Assembly: GCA_938017975.1 (NCBI GenBank) | Contig: CALIKQ010000041.1 | Span: 1-64,000, forward strand | DNA length: 64,000 bases | DNA from: an uncultured Pseudomonadales bacterium | GTDB lineage: Bacteria > Pseudomonadota > Gammaproteobacteria > Pseudomonadales > Azotimanducaceae | Direction: 5' to 3' | Shown here: piece after piece, positions 36,785 to 46,189 of the stretch | How the letters are laid out: each line of letters begins with the position of its first letter | How positions within the stretch are numbered: the stretch's first letter is position 1 | The notes under the pieces: generated by a model | The model's input: the letters and a program-made list of their open reading frames with translations, nothing else | The model's database searches: none | Told to the model about the DNA's origin: nothing | Made by a program: the position numbers and the translations under genes

Positions 36785-37109
36785 CACAATTCCCCTTTTT
36801 TATAATCAAGGCCTGTCACAAGTCTCTGAGGAGCTCCGTGAGCGTTTTTTGACCAAGGTGGTTTTGCGGGCAAGCTTAGCACAGGCGAGTTGCCGTCTCA
36901 GCTTGATGCGACGAATGATCCAGACGAGTCGGGTTGGGCTGTTTTGACGGTTTTGATGGTAAACCGCTAACCTTCTGTCCCAGGTGAATTGCTGAAAAAC
37001 CCACGAATTAAAGCGAGCAGGCATCATAGGAGGTTGATCGGATAAAAGGTGTTCACCCGAGTCAATTGTGGGCTAGCCTTGATCTAAGTCTGGTTCTGCA
37101 CGGATCGCC

Positions 37110-37140
37110 TTGACCGAAGAAATACGGGCCCCCTTGTAAT
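37110..37140 (+). promoter_or_regulatory. Candidate gluconokinase promoter
   Basis: TTGACC (37110-37115) and TGTAAT (37135-37140) each match consensus at 5 of 6 positions, but the spacing is a long 19 bp. A second -10-like TATAAC lies at 37163-37168. Either promoter would place the palindrome at 37141-37154 against or within the RNA polymerase footprint. Confidence 0.3.
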
Positions 37141-37154
37141 GACCACCGGTGGTC
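37141..37154. promoter_or_regulatory. Perfect 14-bp palindrome, candidate operator
   Basis: GACCACCGGTGGTC is its own reverse complement. It lies 53 bp before the gluconokinase ATG and next to candidate -10 elements. Dyads of this kind suit dimeric LacI- or GntR-type repressors, which commonly control gluconate genes. The binding protein is unknown. Confidence 0.5.
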
Positions 37155-37206
37155 TAACCGCTTATAACAATTGAGTTGATCACGCTGAATCCATGATAGG
37201 ACCGCT

Positions 37207-37740
37207 ATGAAATCGAGGGCTGTGCCAAATCAAAAACCGGTCGTTATCCTGATGGGGGTGACAGGCGCGGGCAAAACGACCGTTGGTCAAGCACTTGCTG
37301 CGCGCCTTGGCGTGCCTTTTTATGACGGCGATGACTTTCACTCTTCAGCAAACCTCAGAAAAATGCGGTCCGGCGAAGCCCTGACAGATGCTGATCGCAG
37401 GCCTTGGTTATTGACCATGCGTTCTGCGATTGAAGATTGGTTACGGGCTGAAAATGGCGGTGTTTTGGCATGCTCGGCACTAAAACAACATTACCGTGAG
37501 ATGCTTGAAGGTCCTCACAGCGATGTGATCTTTTTTTATCTTGAAGGATCAAAAACGTTGCTTCAATCGAGACTGGATGCGCGAGAGGACCACTTTATGC
37601 CCAGTCATCTGTTGCAGAGCCAGCTCGACACTTTAGAGCCGCCCCGCAACGCTTTGATTCTGGATATTCGGCTGAAGCCCGAAGCACTTGTCGAAATTGG
37701 ACTTGCGTACTTAAATCAGAATCGCGCAGATGCCGATTGA
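37207..37740 (+). CDS. gntK: Gluconokinase, GntK/GntV type
   Basis: A 177-residue thermoresistant-type gluconokinase that phosphorylates D-gluconate to 6-phosphogluconate for the Entner-Doudoroff or pentose phosphate pathway. The P-loop GVTGAGKT is at 17-24. FYDGDDFHSSANLRKM and ACSALKQHYREML are the family's substrate and lid motifs. Length is standard. AGGA 6 bases upstream supports the ATG. It is divergent from the GPH carrier and behind the palindrome, so both may be controlled by sugar acid. Confidence 0.93.
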   Translation: MKSRAVPNQKPVVILMGVTGAGKTTVGQALAARLGVPFYDGDDFHSSANLRKMRSGEALTDADRRPWLLTMRSAIEDWLRAENGGVLACSALKQHYREMLEGPHSDVIFFYLEGSKTLLQSRLDAREDHFMPSHLLQSQLDTLEPPRNALILDIRLKPEALVEIGLAYLNQNRADAD

Positions 37741-37828
37741 GTGGCCGTGACTCACTGGGTCTTGTACTATCTTTTGAAGGCGAAGTATCCAACACTCAAA
37801 AAGTGATGCAATAAGAAGGAAAGTTTTT

Positions 37829-39637
37829 ATGGGGATCAGAGACGTTGTTTCAGTACTGTCGGAACTGCCGACGCTGTTGAAACTAAAAAAAGGTATGGTT
37901 CCGCGTCCGGCTACCGTAGCGGATTGTTTCGGAGCAAGGGTTGAGGCTAATTCGGCGCAGTGGGGAGATAGACCAGCGATCCATTTTGAGGGAGAAGAAG
38001 TCACCTGGAGCGAGTTTAACGCGCTCGCGAATCAATACGCTCATTATCTGAAGGCGCAAGGTGTGGTGCGCGGTGATACTGTCAGCGTGATTATGGAGAA
38101 CCGAATCGAATTTCTCGCTTTGCTTGTGGGTGTCAACAAGATTGGGGTCACTGCGGGTCTGATCAATACGAACCTCACAGGCAAACCTTTGATGCACTGC
38201 ATCACCGTAACGAACTCCAAAAAATGTATTTTCGGTAGCGAACTTTCCGGCGCCTTGAGTGAAATTAAGGATGAGCTTGCTCTTGATGAGGGTGAGGACT
38301 ATTTCGAGGTCCCAGAGCGGGGTGAGGAGCCAGCAACCAATTGGGCCAAGAATCTCGCGGAGGGCGCGGCAGTGGCGAGCTCGGATAATCCTCAAGAGAC
38401 TGGTACCACGACCCTTGGGGAAACAGCGCTTTATATTTTTACGTCTGGAACGACAGGTTTGCCCAAAGCAGCGGTCTTATCGAACCGTCGATATTTAACC
38501 AGTGCCGATATGGCCGCTAAGGCTGGCTTTAAGTGCACCGAGCAGGATCGCATGTATATTTGTTTGCCGCTCTATCACGGTACGGGCCTGATGGTCGGCG
38601 CGGGTGCCGCGATGGTCTCCGGGGCAAGTATGTTTGTTCGCCGAAAGTTCTCGGCCTCAAATTTTCTTCGAGAGGTCCGCGAGCAGCAGTGCACCTTGTT
38701 GGTTTACATTGGCGAGCTTTGCCGTTACCTCGCCAATACTGAAGCGCTAAAGGATGATCACAAGAACCCATTGCGCTCGATGATGGGCAACGGTTTGCGC
38801 CCGGATGTTTGGATGGATTTTAAGCAGCGCTTTGGGATAGAGCGCATCGCGGAATTCTACGGCGCCTCTGAGGGCAACGTGGCGTTTGCGAACCTGATGA
38901 ATCGTGATTGTACTGTTGGGATGACCTCCGCTGAAGTCGCACTTGTTCAATACGATGTTGATAACGATGAAATTGTTCGCAATGGTGACGGCTATTGCGT
39001 CCCTGTCGCCGAGGGTGAGCCCGGTCTACTGCTGGGGAAAATCACTGAAGACACCATTTTTGAGGGCTATACCGACCCTGAAGCGACCGAAAAAAAGGTC
39101 ATTCGAAATGCACTAGAGGAGGGTGATGCGTGGTTTAACTCGGGCGATCTGATGCGGACGGTGGATGTTGGGTACACCCTTGGATATCCACATTATCAGT
39201 TCGTCGATCGAGTTGGTGACACCTTCCGCTGGAAGTCTGAAAACGTTTCGACCAATGAAGTTGGAGAAATAATCAACGGGTTTCCAGACGTGAAGTTCTG
39301 CAATATCTACGGCGTCGAAATACCTGGGGCCGATGGTCGAGCTGGAATGGCTGCGGTGACTCTGAACGAAGGTGTTGATCAATTTGATGTCGACGGTTTC
39401 TCTGAGTTCGTTCAGAAGCAGTTGCCGGGTTACGCGGTCCCACTTTTTGTCAGAATTCAACCCGACATTGATGTCACCGGCACCTTCAAGATGGTAAAGG
39501 GCGAGCTCCGCAAGCAGGCCTATGATATCAAGCAGTTTGACGACCCAGTGTTTGCACTGTTGCCGGGCAGCCAGCGCTATCAACAATTCGATGAATCGGC
39601 GCTCGAGTCAATCGAAACTGGAAATGCAGGGTTCTAA
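37829..39637 (+). CDS. Long-chain acyl-CoA synthetase, FATP/FadD6-like
   Basis: A 602-residue ATP-dependent ligase that activates long- or very-long-chain acids to acyl-CoA. The AMP-binding motif YIFTSGTTGLPK is at 202-213, and the middle motif EFYGASEGN, the FNSGDLM segment and RVGDTFRWKSENVSTNEV match the fatty-acid transport protein (ACSVL) branch. Length is normal. AAGGA precedes the ATG. It would feed the acyl-CoA dehydrogenase, crotonase and CoA transferase enzymes in the window. Confidence 0.92.
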   Translation: MGIRDVVSVLSELPTLLKLKKGMVPRPATVADCFGARVEANSAQWGDRPAIHFEGEEVTWSEFNALANQYAHYLKAQGVVRGDTVSVIMENRIEFLALLVGVNKIGVTAGLINTNLTGKPLMHCITVTNSKKCIFGSELSGALSEIKDELALDEGEDYFEVPERGEEPATNWAKNLAEGAAVASSDNPQETGTTTLGETALYIFTSGTTGLPKAAVLSNRRYLTSADMAAKAGFKCTEQDRMYICLPLYHGTGLMVGAGAAMVSGASMFVRRKFSASNFLREVREQQCTLLVYIGELCRYLANTEALKDDHKNPLRSMMGNGLRPDVWMDFKQRFGIERIAEFYGASEGNVAFANLMNRDCTVGMTSAEVALVQYDVDNDEIVRNGDGYCVPVAEGEPGLLLGKITEDTIFEGYTDPEATEKKVIRNALEEGDAWFNSGDLMRTVDVGYTLGYPHYQFVDRVGDTFRWKSENVSTNEVGEIINGFPDVKFCNIYGVEIPGADGRAGMAAVTLNEGVDQFDVDGFSEFVQKQLPGYAVPLFVRIQPDIDVTGTFKMVKGELRKQAYDIKQFDDPVFALLPGSQRYQQFDESALESIETGNAGF

Positions 39638-39880
39638 TCGTACTCAGGAATTCGCCGTCAGCGATTTCTTTTTATTTGGATCTGACCACAGGGTTGTTAG
39701 GACTGGGTTTGATGCAGGTCTCGATCGAGGGGCGCGAAGGCTGGCTGGACAGGCACTTAGCATAGTTGCTCGATCAGTTGCTGATGATGGCTTGGCTTTT
39801 AAGGCCTGTGTATCAGATAGTGCGGTATCGCTTTGATGCGCTGAGCAGATACATCCTTAAATGACTTGAGGGGAAAACAA

Positions 39881-41350
39881 ATGACAGAGGTTATGAACAA
39901 CATTGAATATCAATCGGCCTCTGAATTGGTTCGGCTGATCAAAAGTGGGGCAGTGTCGTCGGTTGCCTTGACAGAGCATTACATCGACCGAATCGAACAG
40001 TTTGACGGCGACATCAACGCGGTGGTGGTACGAACGTTTGATGCTGCCCGCAGGGCTGCAAAGCAAGCCGATGATGCCCTTGCTGAAGGGCGAGATTTGG
40101 GGCCCTTGCATGGCTTGCCGATGACGATTAAAGAATCATATGTTTTAGAGAGCACACCCACGACCTGGGGGTTAGAAGCTTTTCGTGAGAACCATGCAAC
40201 AGCAGATGGCTTAGCAGTCGCGCGATTTAAAGGCGCTGGGGCGCATTTTTTAGGTAAGACAAATGTCCCAGTGGACCTTGCCGACTTTCAAAGTTACAAC
40301 CCGATCTATGGCACAACGGGTAATCCGTTCGACGTTGGAAGAACCCCCGGTGGATCGTCCGGGGGCAGTGCTGCCGCTTTGGCAGCAGGCTTCTCAGGCC
40401 TTGAAGCGGGGTCAGACATTGGTGGATCGATTCGTAATCCCGCCCATTTTTGCGGTGTTTATGGTCACAAGCCGACTTATGGGATCGTGCCAATGCAGGG
40501 GCACGAATTGGTCCCCGGCCTAGCACAGGGAGACTTGGCTGTTTGTGGCCCACTCGCCCGAAGTGCCGAAGACTTGAAGCTTGCTTTGTCGATTATGGCT
40601 GGCCCGACCGCGCGGCAAGGGTCCGGATGGCAGTTAGCACTGCCCCAGGCCAAGCATCAGCGGCTCGAAGATTTTAAGGTGGTGATTTGGGCGACCGACG
40701 ATGTAGCCCCGGTTGCGTCGATTGTGGCAGAGCGAGCACTTGATCTAGGCGCCCGTTTAGAGGCGGCAGGGGTAACGGTCTCCTATACTGCTCGCCCGAA
40801 TTTCGACCCCGAAGCTGCCCATCAAAATTATCGAACCTTGCTCAATGCGGCGATGACTGCTGGCATGGACCGAGCCCAGGTCGCTCGGTTAATGGAGCGT
40901 GTTGCCCATCTTGATCCGTTAGATCAGTCGGACGATGCCATCAACACAAGGGCTGCTGTGCTCCCGCACCGAGAATGGTTGCGCGCCAATCACCGTCGCG
41001 AGGCGATTCGTGCTGCTTGGGATCAATTCTTTGGAGACTGGGATGTTGTTGTATGTCCTCAGATGGCATCCACTGCCTTCACGCACGATCACCGTCCTTT
41101 CGGTCAGCGGCGATTAATCACTGATGGTCTCGATCAACCCTATTTCGATCAGCTTTTTTGGGCGGGGCTGGCCATCAACGCTTACCTCCCGAGCACGGTG
41201 TTCCCAACTGGGCTGGCTGAAAACGGATTGCCTGTTGGTTTGCAGGCAATCGGTGGGCCGTTCCAGGATTATCTCACGATTGAATTTGCGCGTTTAGTGG
41301 AAGGGTTGATGGGCGGTTTTGTTCCGCCACCGTCGCTCTCAGGCTCATAG
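39881..41350 (+). CDS. Amidase signature family hydrolase (second copy)
   Basis: A 489-residue amidase with an intact triad: Lys84 (MTIKES), Ser159 (TPGGSSGGS) and Ser183 (DIGGSIRNPA), at the same 75/24 spacing as the amidase at 14.4 kb. The nearby CGVYGHKPTYG segment is conserved. The two copies are only distantly similar outside the core. The start is ATG 39881, 7 bases after GAGGGG; an in-frame TTG at 39866 overlaps that site. The substrate is unknown. Confidence 0.91.
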   Translation: MTEVMNNIEYQSASELVRLIKSGAVSSVALTEHYIDRIEQFDGDINAVVVRTFDAARRAAKQADDALAEGRDLGPLHGLPMTIKESYVLESTPTTWGLEAFRENHATADGLAVARFKGAGAHFLGKTNVPVDLADFQSYNPIYGTTGNPFDVGRTPGGSSGGSAAALAAGFSGLEAGSDIGGSIRNPAHFCGVYGHKPTYGIVPMQGHELVPGLAQGDLAVCGPLARSAEDLKLALSIMAGPTARQGSGWQLALPQAKHQRLEDFKVVIWATDDVAPVASIVAERALDLGARLEAAGVTVSYTARPNFDPEAAHQNYRTLLNAAMTAGMDRAQVARLMERVAHLDPLDQSDDAINTRAAVLPHREWLRANHRREAIRAAWDQFFGDWDVVVCPQMASTAFTHDHRPFGQRRLITDGLDQPYFDQLFWAGLAINAYLPSTVFPTGLAENGLPVGLQAIGGPFQDYLTIEFARLVEGLMGGFVPPPSLSGS

Positions 41351-41352
41351 AG

Positions 41353-41380
41353 ATCCGCTGTCGAAAGATTTCAAGCGGAT
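41353..41380. terminator. Hairpin downstream of amidase
   Basis: ATCCGCT (41353-41359) pairs with AGCGGAT (41374-41380), and an inner GAAA/TTTC stem extends it across a small bulge. It starts 3 bases after the amidase stop. No T-run follows, so termination efficiency is unclear. Confidence 0.35.
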
Positions 41381-41483
41381 GTTGCAAGAGCGGCATTCAA
41401 TCAGGATTTGAGCGAATTGCGGAAGCCGCCTGAATCCAATACGGCATTCAGGGTATTTGGCGTAGCCGCTGTGCGCGGTGAAA

Positions 41484-41557
41484 CGCGAGCTTGATTCGCG
41501 CGCCCGCCGATCGGCCATCTCATCTATACGCTCAAAGGCGCGAGCTTCGCATCGCGC
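41484..41557. terminator. Pair of related hairpins downstream of P450
   Basis: One hairpin at 41484-41500 has CGCGA/TCGCG arms, and a second at 41538-41557 has GCGCGA/TCGCGC arms. Both contain CGCGAGCTT. They lie just past the P450 stop on the minus strand and may end or stabilise its mRNA. Confidence 0.3.
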
Positions 41558-41566
41558 TCAATGCGG

Positions 41567-42892
41567 TCAAGTCCGTGGATGAACCCGTACTGGCAAATCG
41601 GTGATACCACGAACAAAACTCGATCGAAGGCGTTTCGGCTCGCCAACCACCTCAACATAATCGAAGCGTTTCATAATTTCTTCCCAGACAATTCTGAGTT
41701 GCATCTCTGCAAGGCGATTTCCCATGCAACGATGAATGCCGAATCCGAAAGCAAGATGGTGCCGAGCATTGCCTCGATCAATGATAAACCGATCGGGTTG
41801 ATCGATCACATCTTCGTCACGATTACCGGAGATATACCACATCAGCAGTTGATCATTCTTTTGAATCTTGCGACCCCGTAGTTCGATGTCCTGATTGGCG
41901 GTACGCCGCATATAAGGCAGCGGGGTCTGCCAGCGAATAATCTCTGAGACCATGTTGGGGATGAGCCCCGGGTTTGCCCGAAGCTTGTCGTACTCTTCCG
42001 GATTGCGATTGAGGGCTAAAACCCCTCCACTGATCGAATTTCGCGTAGTGTCATTGCCGCCAACGATCAATAGTATGAGATTGCCAAGAAATTCATGGGG
42101 CGCCATGTCTTTCGTATCCTCACCGTGGACCAGCATTGAAATAAGGTCTGAGCCAGGTGTTTCTTGAGCAGCGCGCTCGTTCCAAAGTCGAGTGAAATAG
42201 GCAAGGCACTCGAGCAGCTCTGTCTGCCGCTGCTCAGCCGTATCAACGATACCAGTGCCTGGCGGCGCGGTCGCAACATCTGACCAGCGCGTCAGTTTAC
42301 GGCGATCCTCGAAAGGGAAATCAAATAAAGTCGCGAGCATTTGTGTCGTGAGTTCAATTGAAACACGGTCAACCCAATTAAAAGTTTCACCCACAGGCAG
42401 CGCATCGAGAATATCGCCGGCTCGGGTTCTGATGGTGCCTTCGAGTTTTGCAAGATTGGGCGGTGCAACAACGCCACTGACAGTTGCGCGTTGCAAGTCA
42501 TGTTTGGGTGGATCCATTGCAATAAAATTAGAAAATGCCAGTTCATTCGGGTCAGGGGGTAGATCAACCTGCGGCCCAACGGTGATTCCGTGGGCTGAAG
42601 AAAAGAGTTCATGATGTTTGTCTACGTACATAATGTCTTCAAACTTTGTGATAGACCAATAGCGGCCGATACCAGGTAGCTCGTTGAGATGCACGGGGTC
42701 CTCTTCTCGAAGCCTTTTAAAATGTGCAAATTGAAGGTCTTCTTGAAAAAGGCGGCCATCAATCATGTTGATGTCTTCAATGGGCACGGAGTAGGGGTCC
42801 CTGATGATGGGCGGGGGGTTATCGGATAAAAAAGGACTTCTAAAGCCTCGTGCTTCAACCTCGGACTCGGTCGTTTTAACAGACTCGCTCAT
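41567..42892 (-). CDS. Cytochrome P450, CYP153-like
   Basis: A 441-residue soluble P450. Landmarks are the I-helix GGNDTTRN (278-285), E317-x-x-R320 in SEIIRWQTPLPYMRR, and haem-ligand Cys389 in FGFGIHRCMGNRLAEMQ. The stretch from the I-helix to the end closely follows the CYP153 alkane and fatty-acid omega-hydroxylases as I remember them, for example MWYISGNRDEDVI and RIVWEEIMKRF. Such enzymes need a ferredoxin and ferredoxin reductase, and none is adjacent. I start at ATG 42892 with GGAG 9 bases upstream; an in-frame ATG lies 5 codons earlier. A hydrocarbon or fatty-acid substrate is inference. Confidence 0.92.
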   Translation of the reverse strand: MSESVKTTESEVEARGFRSPFLSDNPPPIIRDPYSVPIEDINMIDGRLFQEDLQFAHFKRLREEDPVHLNELPGIGRYWSITKFEDIMYVDKHHELFSSAHGITVGPQVDLPPDPNELAFSNFIAMDPPKHDLQRATVSGVVAPPNLAKLEGTIRTRAGDILDALPVGETFNWVDRVSIELTTQMLATLFDFPFEDRRKLTRWSDVATAPPGTGIVDTAEQRQTELLECLAYFTRLWNERAAQETPGSDLISMLVHGEDTKDMAPHEFLGNLILLIVGGNDTTRNSISGGVLALNRNPEEYDKLRANPGLIPNMVSEIIRWQTPLPYMRRTANQDIELRGRKIQKNDQLLMWYISGNRDEDVIDQPDRFIIDRGNARHHLAFGFGIHRCMGNRLAEMQLRIVWEEIMKRFDYVEVVGEPKRLRSSFVRGITDLPVRVHPRT

Positions 42893-43053
42893 GGTAATCG
42901 GCTCCATACAGTGTCAACGCACGTTATCAGGAAATTTTGAGATCGCCAATCCAGCATAGTGGTGGGTGATGTTGTCGTATCATCGCCTTGAAATGACCTG
43001 CAACAGTGTGGCCAAGCTATTAGACTCTTGGTTCGTTAAATTGAGGTGAATTG

Positions 43054-43968
43054 ATGCCCGAGTCTCATGAAATCGACGTTGGCGGTCGGGCAATCAGAGG
43101 TGAGTATTGGCGGGTTGAGGGCGGACTCCCTACGATCGCGCTGCATGGTTATCTCGATAACGCCAATAGTTTTAGCGTGCTTGCTGAGCAATTAACCGGT
43201 CATGATGTGTTTGCGATGGATTTTGCAGGTCATGGTTTTTCGGACTATCGTGGCGCCTCTGAGGTCTATCATGGGCTTGCTGATATGCGTGATGTGCTTG
43301 CGGTGGCGGACCACTTTGAATGGCCTTCCTTTCATATAATCGGTCATTCCATGGGCGCCGAGATTGGATCTCAGATTGCAGGTTTGTTTCCGGATCGAGT
43401 GCGCTCGCTGGTCTGCATTGATGGATTTTGTAGTACCAATAGTGAAGAGACGACCCTCGATCATCTGGCGCAGTCCGTAACCTCTTCGCTAAAGCGGTCG
43501 TCGAAACTAAAAGTTTTTCCGAGTCTAGATGCGATGACCGAGCGGTTGGCTGATGCCACGGGACAAGATCGGAGCTCGGCCGAACGCATCGTCTCAAGGG
43601 GTCACCGTGCAGTGGACAATGGCTTTACTTGGCGTTCGGATCCACGCTTTAAAGGTGCCGGCCCTTCTGAGCTGACGGCCCCGCAATTGCGTGAACTGAT
43701 CCAAAGAATTCGGGCACCGACCCTAGTGATTATTGCCGATCTTTCTAACCAGTGGCTGCAGCGATCTATGGATATCTTGGTCCCGATGGATCATGAATCG
43801 ATTTTTCTGACTTACATGCCGGCTCATCATCACTTGCACATGCAGGCCCAAAGCATTGAGGTCGCGAGCTTGATTCGCCGGTTCGAGAATCAAGAAGACC
43901 TCAGTGGTCTCGTTTTAACGCCGGCACAGTATCACCGCATAACCAGTGTGGTTAACACAGCTAACTGA
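43054..43968 (+). CDS. Alpha/beta hydrolase
   Basis: A 304-residue alpha/beta-hydrolase-fold enzyme. The oxyanion segment LHGYLDNANSF, the second motif DFAGHGFSDY, and the nucleophile elbow GHSMG near residue 108 are clear. A late HHHLHM segment may supply the catalytic His. Esterase, lactonase or epoxide hydrolase activity is possible. The start is ATG 43054, 7 bases after GAGG. It is divergent from the P450 and close to the BVMO, whose ester or lactone products would need such an enzyme; that link is inference. Confidence 0.87.
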   Translation: MPESHEIDVGGRAIRGEYWRVEGGLPTIALHGYLDNANSFSVLAEQLTGHDVFAMDFAGHGFSDYRGASEVYHGLADMRDVLAVADHFEWPSFHIIGHSMGAEIGSQIAGLFPDRVRSLVCIDGFCSTNSEETTLDHLAQSVTSSLKRSSKLKVFPSLDAMTERLADATGQDRSSAERIVSRGHRAVDNGFTWRSDPRFKGAGPSELTAPQLRELIQRIRAPTLVIIADLSNQWLQRSMDILVPMDHESIFLTYMPAHHHLHMQAQSIEVASLIRRFENQEDLSGLVLTPAQYHRITSVVNTAN

Positions 43969-44044
43969 GCTGATTGCTCGTTGCGCTGCAAAGCGATCGA
44001 CCGTTAGTGCTCTCGAATCTCGTCCTTTGCAGCTTATTCGGTCA

Positions 44045-44080
44045 ACACGTTGGCGAACACTTTGGCAAGCGCGTTGGCGC
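44045..44080. repeat. 12-bp imperfect tandem repeat, three copies
   Basis: ACACGTTGGCGA, ACACTTTGGCAA and GCGCGTTGGCGC follow without gaps and share the core TTGGC. The array ends about 60 bp before the acyl-CoA dehydrogenase start and contributes its candidate -35. Confidence 0.7.
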
Positions 44081-44090
44081 GTGTGATACT
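44062..44090 (+). promoter_or_regulatory. Candidate promoter of acyl-CoA dehydrogenase-SDR unit
   Basis: TTGGCA (44062-44067) and GATACT (44085-44090) are 17 bp apart. The -10 carries an upstream TG (TGTGATACT), as in extended -10 promoters. The -35 lies inside the second unit of the 12-bp repeat. Confidence 0.45.
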
Positions 44091-44139
44091 GAACTGGATC
44101 GGTGTCGTAATTTCAAAAAAGTAGTGTGAGGGAATGAAC

Positions 44140-45321
44140 GTGTCAACCGCAAAATTTCGCGAAGAAACTCGACTGTGGATTGAACAGAATTGCCCTGAAG
44201 GCGCGCGTGGCGCTGGGCAAATTCCTTTCGGGAGCCGTCGGGTTGAACTTGATGTCGATACGGCGCTCTGGCTAGAGCGAATGGCCGAGAAGGGCTGGAC
44301 CGTACCAACGTGGCCAAAGGAATATGGTGGCGCTGGGCTTGAGCGAGATCAATATGAAGTCCTGATCGACGAGTTAAAAAAGGCTGGCGCGAGAACGCCG
44401 CTGACGGGACGAGGGGTTAACTATATTGGGCCTACAATTTTAGAGTTTGGTACCGATGCGCAGAAACAGAAATGGCTGCCCATCTGTGCTCGGGGGCAAG
44501 GCGCCTGGGCAATGGGCTATTCCGAGCCGGGCGCTGGCTCGGACCTTGCCAGTTTGAGCACGAGGGCCGAGCGCGATGGTGATCGCTATCTACTCAATGG
44601 GTCCAAAATGTGGACAAGCGATGCGACGCTGTGTGACTACATTTTTGTTCTGGTACGAACTTCGCCTGAGAAACCCAAGCATGAGGGTATTTCATTAATG
44701 TTGGTTGACATGCATCAACCCGGGGTCAAGGTCTCTCCCATCCAGTTAATTTCTGGGGCATCACCTTTTTGCGAGACCCATTTCGAGGATGCAGTTGTTT
44801 CCGCAGATGATGTCATCGGCGGTGTCGATCGTGGTTGGACGGTTGGGAAGCGTTTGCTTCAATTTGAGCGGTCAACTCACGCTGGTATCAATATCTCAGG
44901 CTCCCAGGGCGGTCGCTCTGAGGAAAGCAAGATGCCGGAATGGGTCGGTGATTATGTCTCGAAGGAGCGCGGCAAATTGTCTGATCCTGCGCTCAGAAAA
45001 TGGCTTACACAATTCGAAATGAACTCCCACGCTCAGCGTTTAACTCAGCGCCGCGCGATTGAAGAATTGAGTTCAAGAGCCCCCGGGTTTACGTCTTCCG
45101 CTGTCAAATTAACCAATGCCTTGAATATTCAAAACGGTGATGAGCTGTTGGTTGCAGCAATGGGTCATCAAGGTCTGCGTTGGGCTTCGGAGACGGCCGA
45201 TCAAAAAGAGTTGGCAGTGTTGCAAAAGTGGTTGTATCAAAAATCGTTAACGATCGCAGGTGGTACAAAAGAGGTTCAGCTCAACATCATTGCTAAGCGG
45301 GTGCTCGGGTTACCCGATTAG
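44140..45321 (+). CDS. Acyl-CoA dehydrogenase family protein
   Basis: A 393-residue FAD enzyme introducing a 2,3-double bond into an acyl-CoA. MGYSEPGAGSDLASLSTRA is the flavin/substrate signature and GSKMWTSDA follows. The C-terminus GGTKEVQLNIIAKRVLGLPD is standard. GTG 44140 is preferred because GAGG at 44128-44131 lies 8 bases upstream, whereas ATG 44134 touches that ribosome site. The physiological partner is unknown. An SDR gene begins 13 bp after the stop, and the two form an operon. Confidence 0.92.
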   Translation: MSTAKFREETRLWIEQNCPEGARGAGQIPFGSRRVELDVDTALWLERMAEKGWTVPTWPKEYGGAGLERDQYEVLIDELKKAGARTPLTGRGVNYIGPTILEFGTDAQKQKWLPICARGQGAWAMGYSEPGAGSDLASLSTRAERDGDRYLLNGSKMWTSDATLCDYIFVLVRTSPEKPKHEGISLMLVDMHQPGVKVSPIQLISGASPFCETHFEDAVVSADDVIGGVDRGWTVGKRLLQFERSTHAGINISGSQGGRSEESKMPEWVGDYVSKERGKLSDPALRKWLTQFEMNSHAQRLTQRRAIEELSSRAPGFTSSAVKLTNALNIQNGDELLVAAMGHQGLRWASETADQKELAVLQKWLYQKSLTIAGGTKEVQLNIIAKRVLGLPD

Positions 45322-45334
45322 AAGGAGAGGTTCA

Positions 45335-46150
45335 ATGAAATCCAAAGCGATCTTCGTCACGGGTGGAAGCGGCGGCATGGGGCTTGAAACGGGCCGTCGG
45401 TTTTTGGATGCGGGTTGGCGTGTAGGGCTTTTTGATCTCTCGGCCGATGGCCTCAAAGAGGCCGAGGCTAGCCTAAACTCTGATCGATTGATGACTCAGG
45501 TCCTAGACGTTACGAAGCCAGACAATTTTGCCAATGCAGTGGCAGCTTTTGGAAAATTTTCTGGTGAGAGAATGGACATTCTTTTCAATAATGCCGGGAT
45601 TGCACCAGGGGGGTTGCTCGAGGAGATGCCGATTGAGACCGTTCAGTCGGTCATGGATATCAATGTTATGGGCGTGATACACGGTATTCGTGCTGCTCTG
45701 CCTCTGCTCAAGACTACCGAGAATGCTTTGTGTATCAGCACCTCTTCCTCGGTTGCGACATTTGGGCACGCGATGCGTGCAGCCTATACGGCAAGCAAAT
45801 TCGCGGTAAAAGGCCTAACCGAGGCGCTGTCACTCGAGTTAGAACAATATGACATCAGAACGGCGGACGTGCTGCCTGGATGCATTGATACGCCGATGCT
45901 CCGGCGCGAGACTGCCAAGGGCGCGGGGAAACCCTTTGAATTATCCATGTTGGATCGATTGCCCAAGGAAGGCCCTTATCGATTAATGCCAGCCAGTGCG
46001 ATCGCTGATGCGGTTTGGGATGCGTACCTTGATAGCCGTCGAATACATTTTTATGTGCCGGAGGAAGTGGGTGACACCGACCGTATCAAAGCAACCGATA
46101 TTCAAGCGGCGCGCTCTGAAATTTATGATTTCTTGTTCCGGCCTCGTTAA
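45335..46150 (+). CDS. SDR family oxidoreductase
   Basis: A 271-residue short-chain dehydrogenase. The cofactor loop TGGSGGMG is at 9-16, NNAG at 85-88, Ser137-139 in STSSS, and Tyr151/Lys155 in YTASK. The start is ATG 45335 after a strong AAGGAGAGG; a longer frame would overlap the upstream acyl-CoA dehydrogenase. It is the second gene of that operon and may oxidise a hydroxyacyl or alcohol intermediate, which is inference from context. Confidence 0.91.
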   Translation: MKSKAIFVTGGSGGMGLETGRRFLDAGWRVGLFDLSADGLKEAEASLNSDRLMTQVLDVTKPDNFANAVAAFGKFSGERMDILFNNAGIAPGGLLEEMPIETVQSVMDINVMGVIHGIRAALPLLKTTENALCISTSSSVATFGHAMRAAYTASKFAVKGLTEALSLELEQYDIRTADVLPGCIDTPMLRRETAKGAGKPFELSMLDRLPKEGPYRLMPASAIADAVWDAYLDSRRIHFYVPEEVGDTDRIKATDIQAARSEIYDFLFRPR

Positions 46151-46189
46151 TTCCGCGCACAGATGTCGACGGGAATCGTGTAACGCGGG

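Larger units (their letters stand above)
36785..37206. other. Divergent regulatory region, transporter and gluconokinase
   Basis: About 420 bp with no supported gene separate the GPH carrier and gluconokinase. Its right part holds candidate promoter elements and a perfect 14-bp palindrome. No regulator gene is adjacent. Confidence 0.6.
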
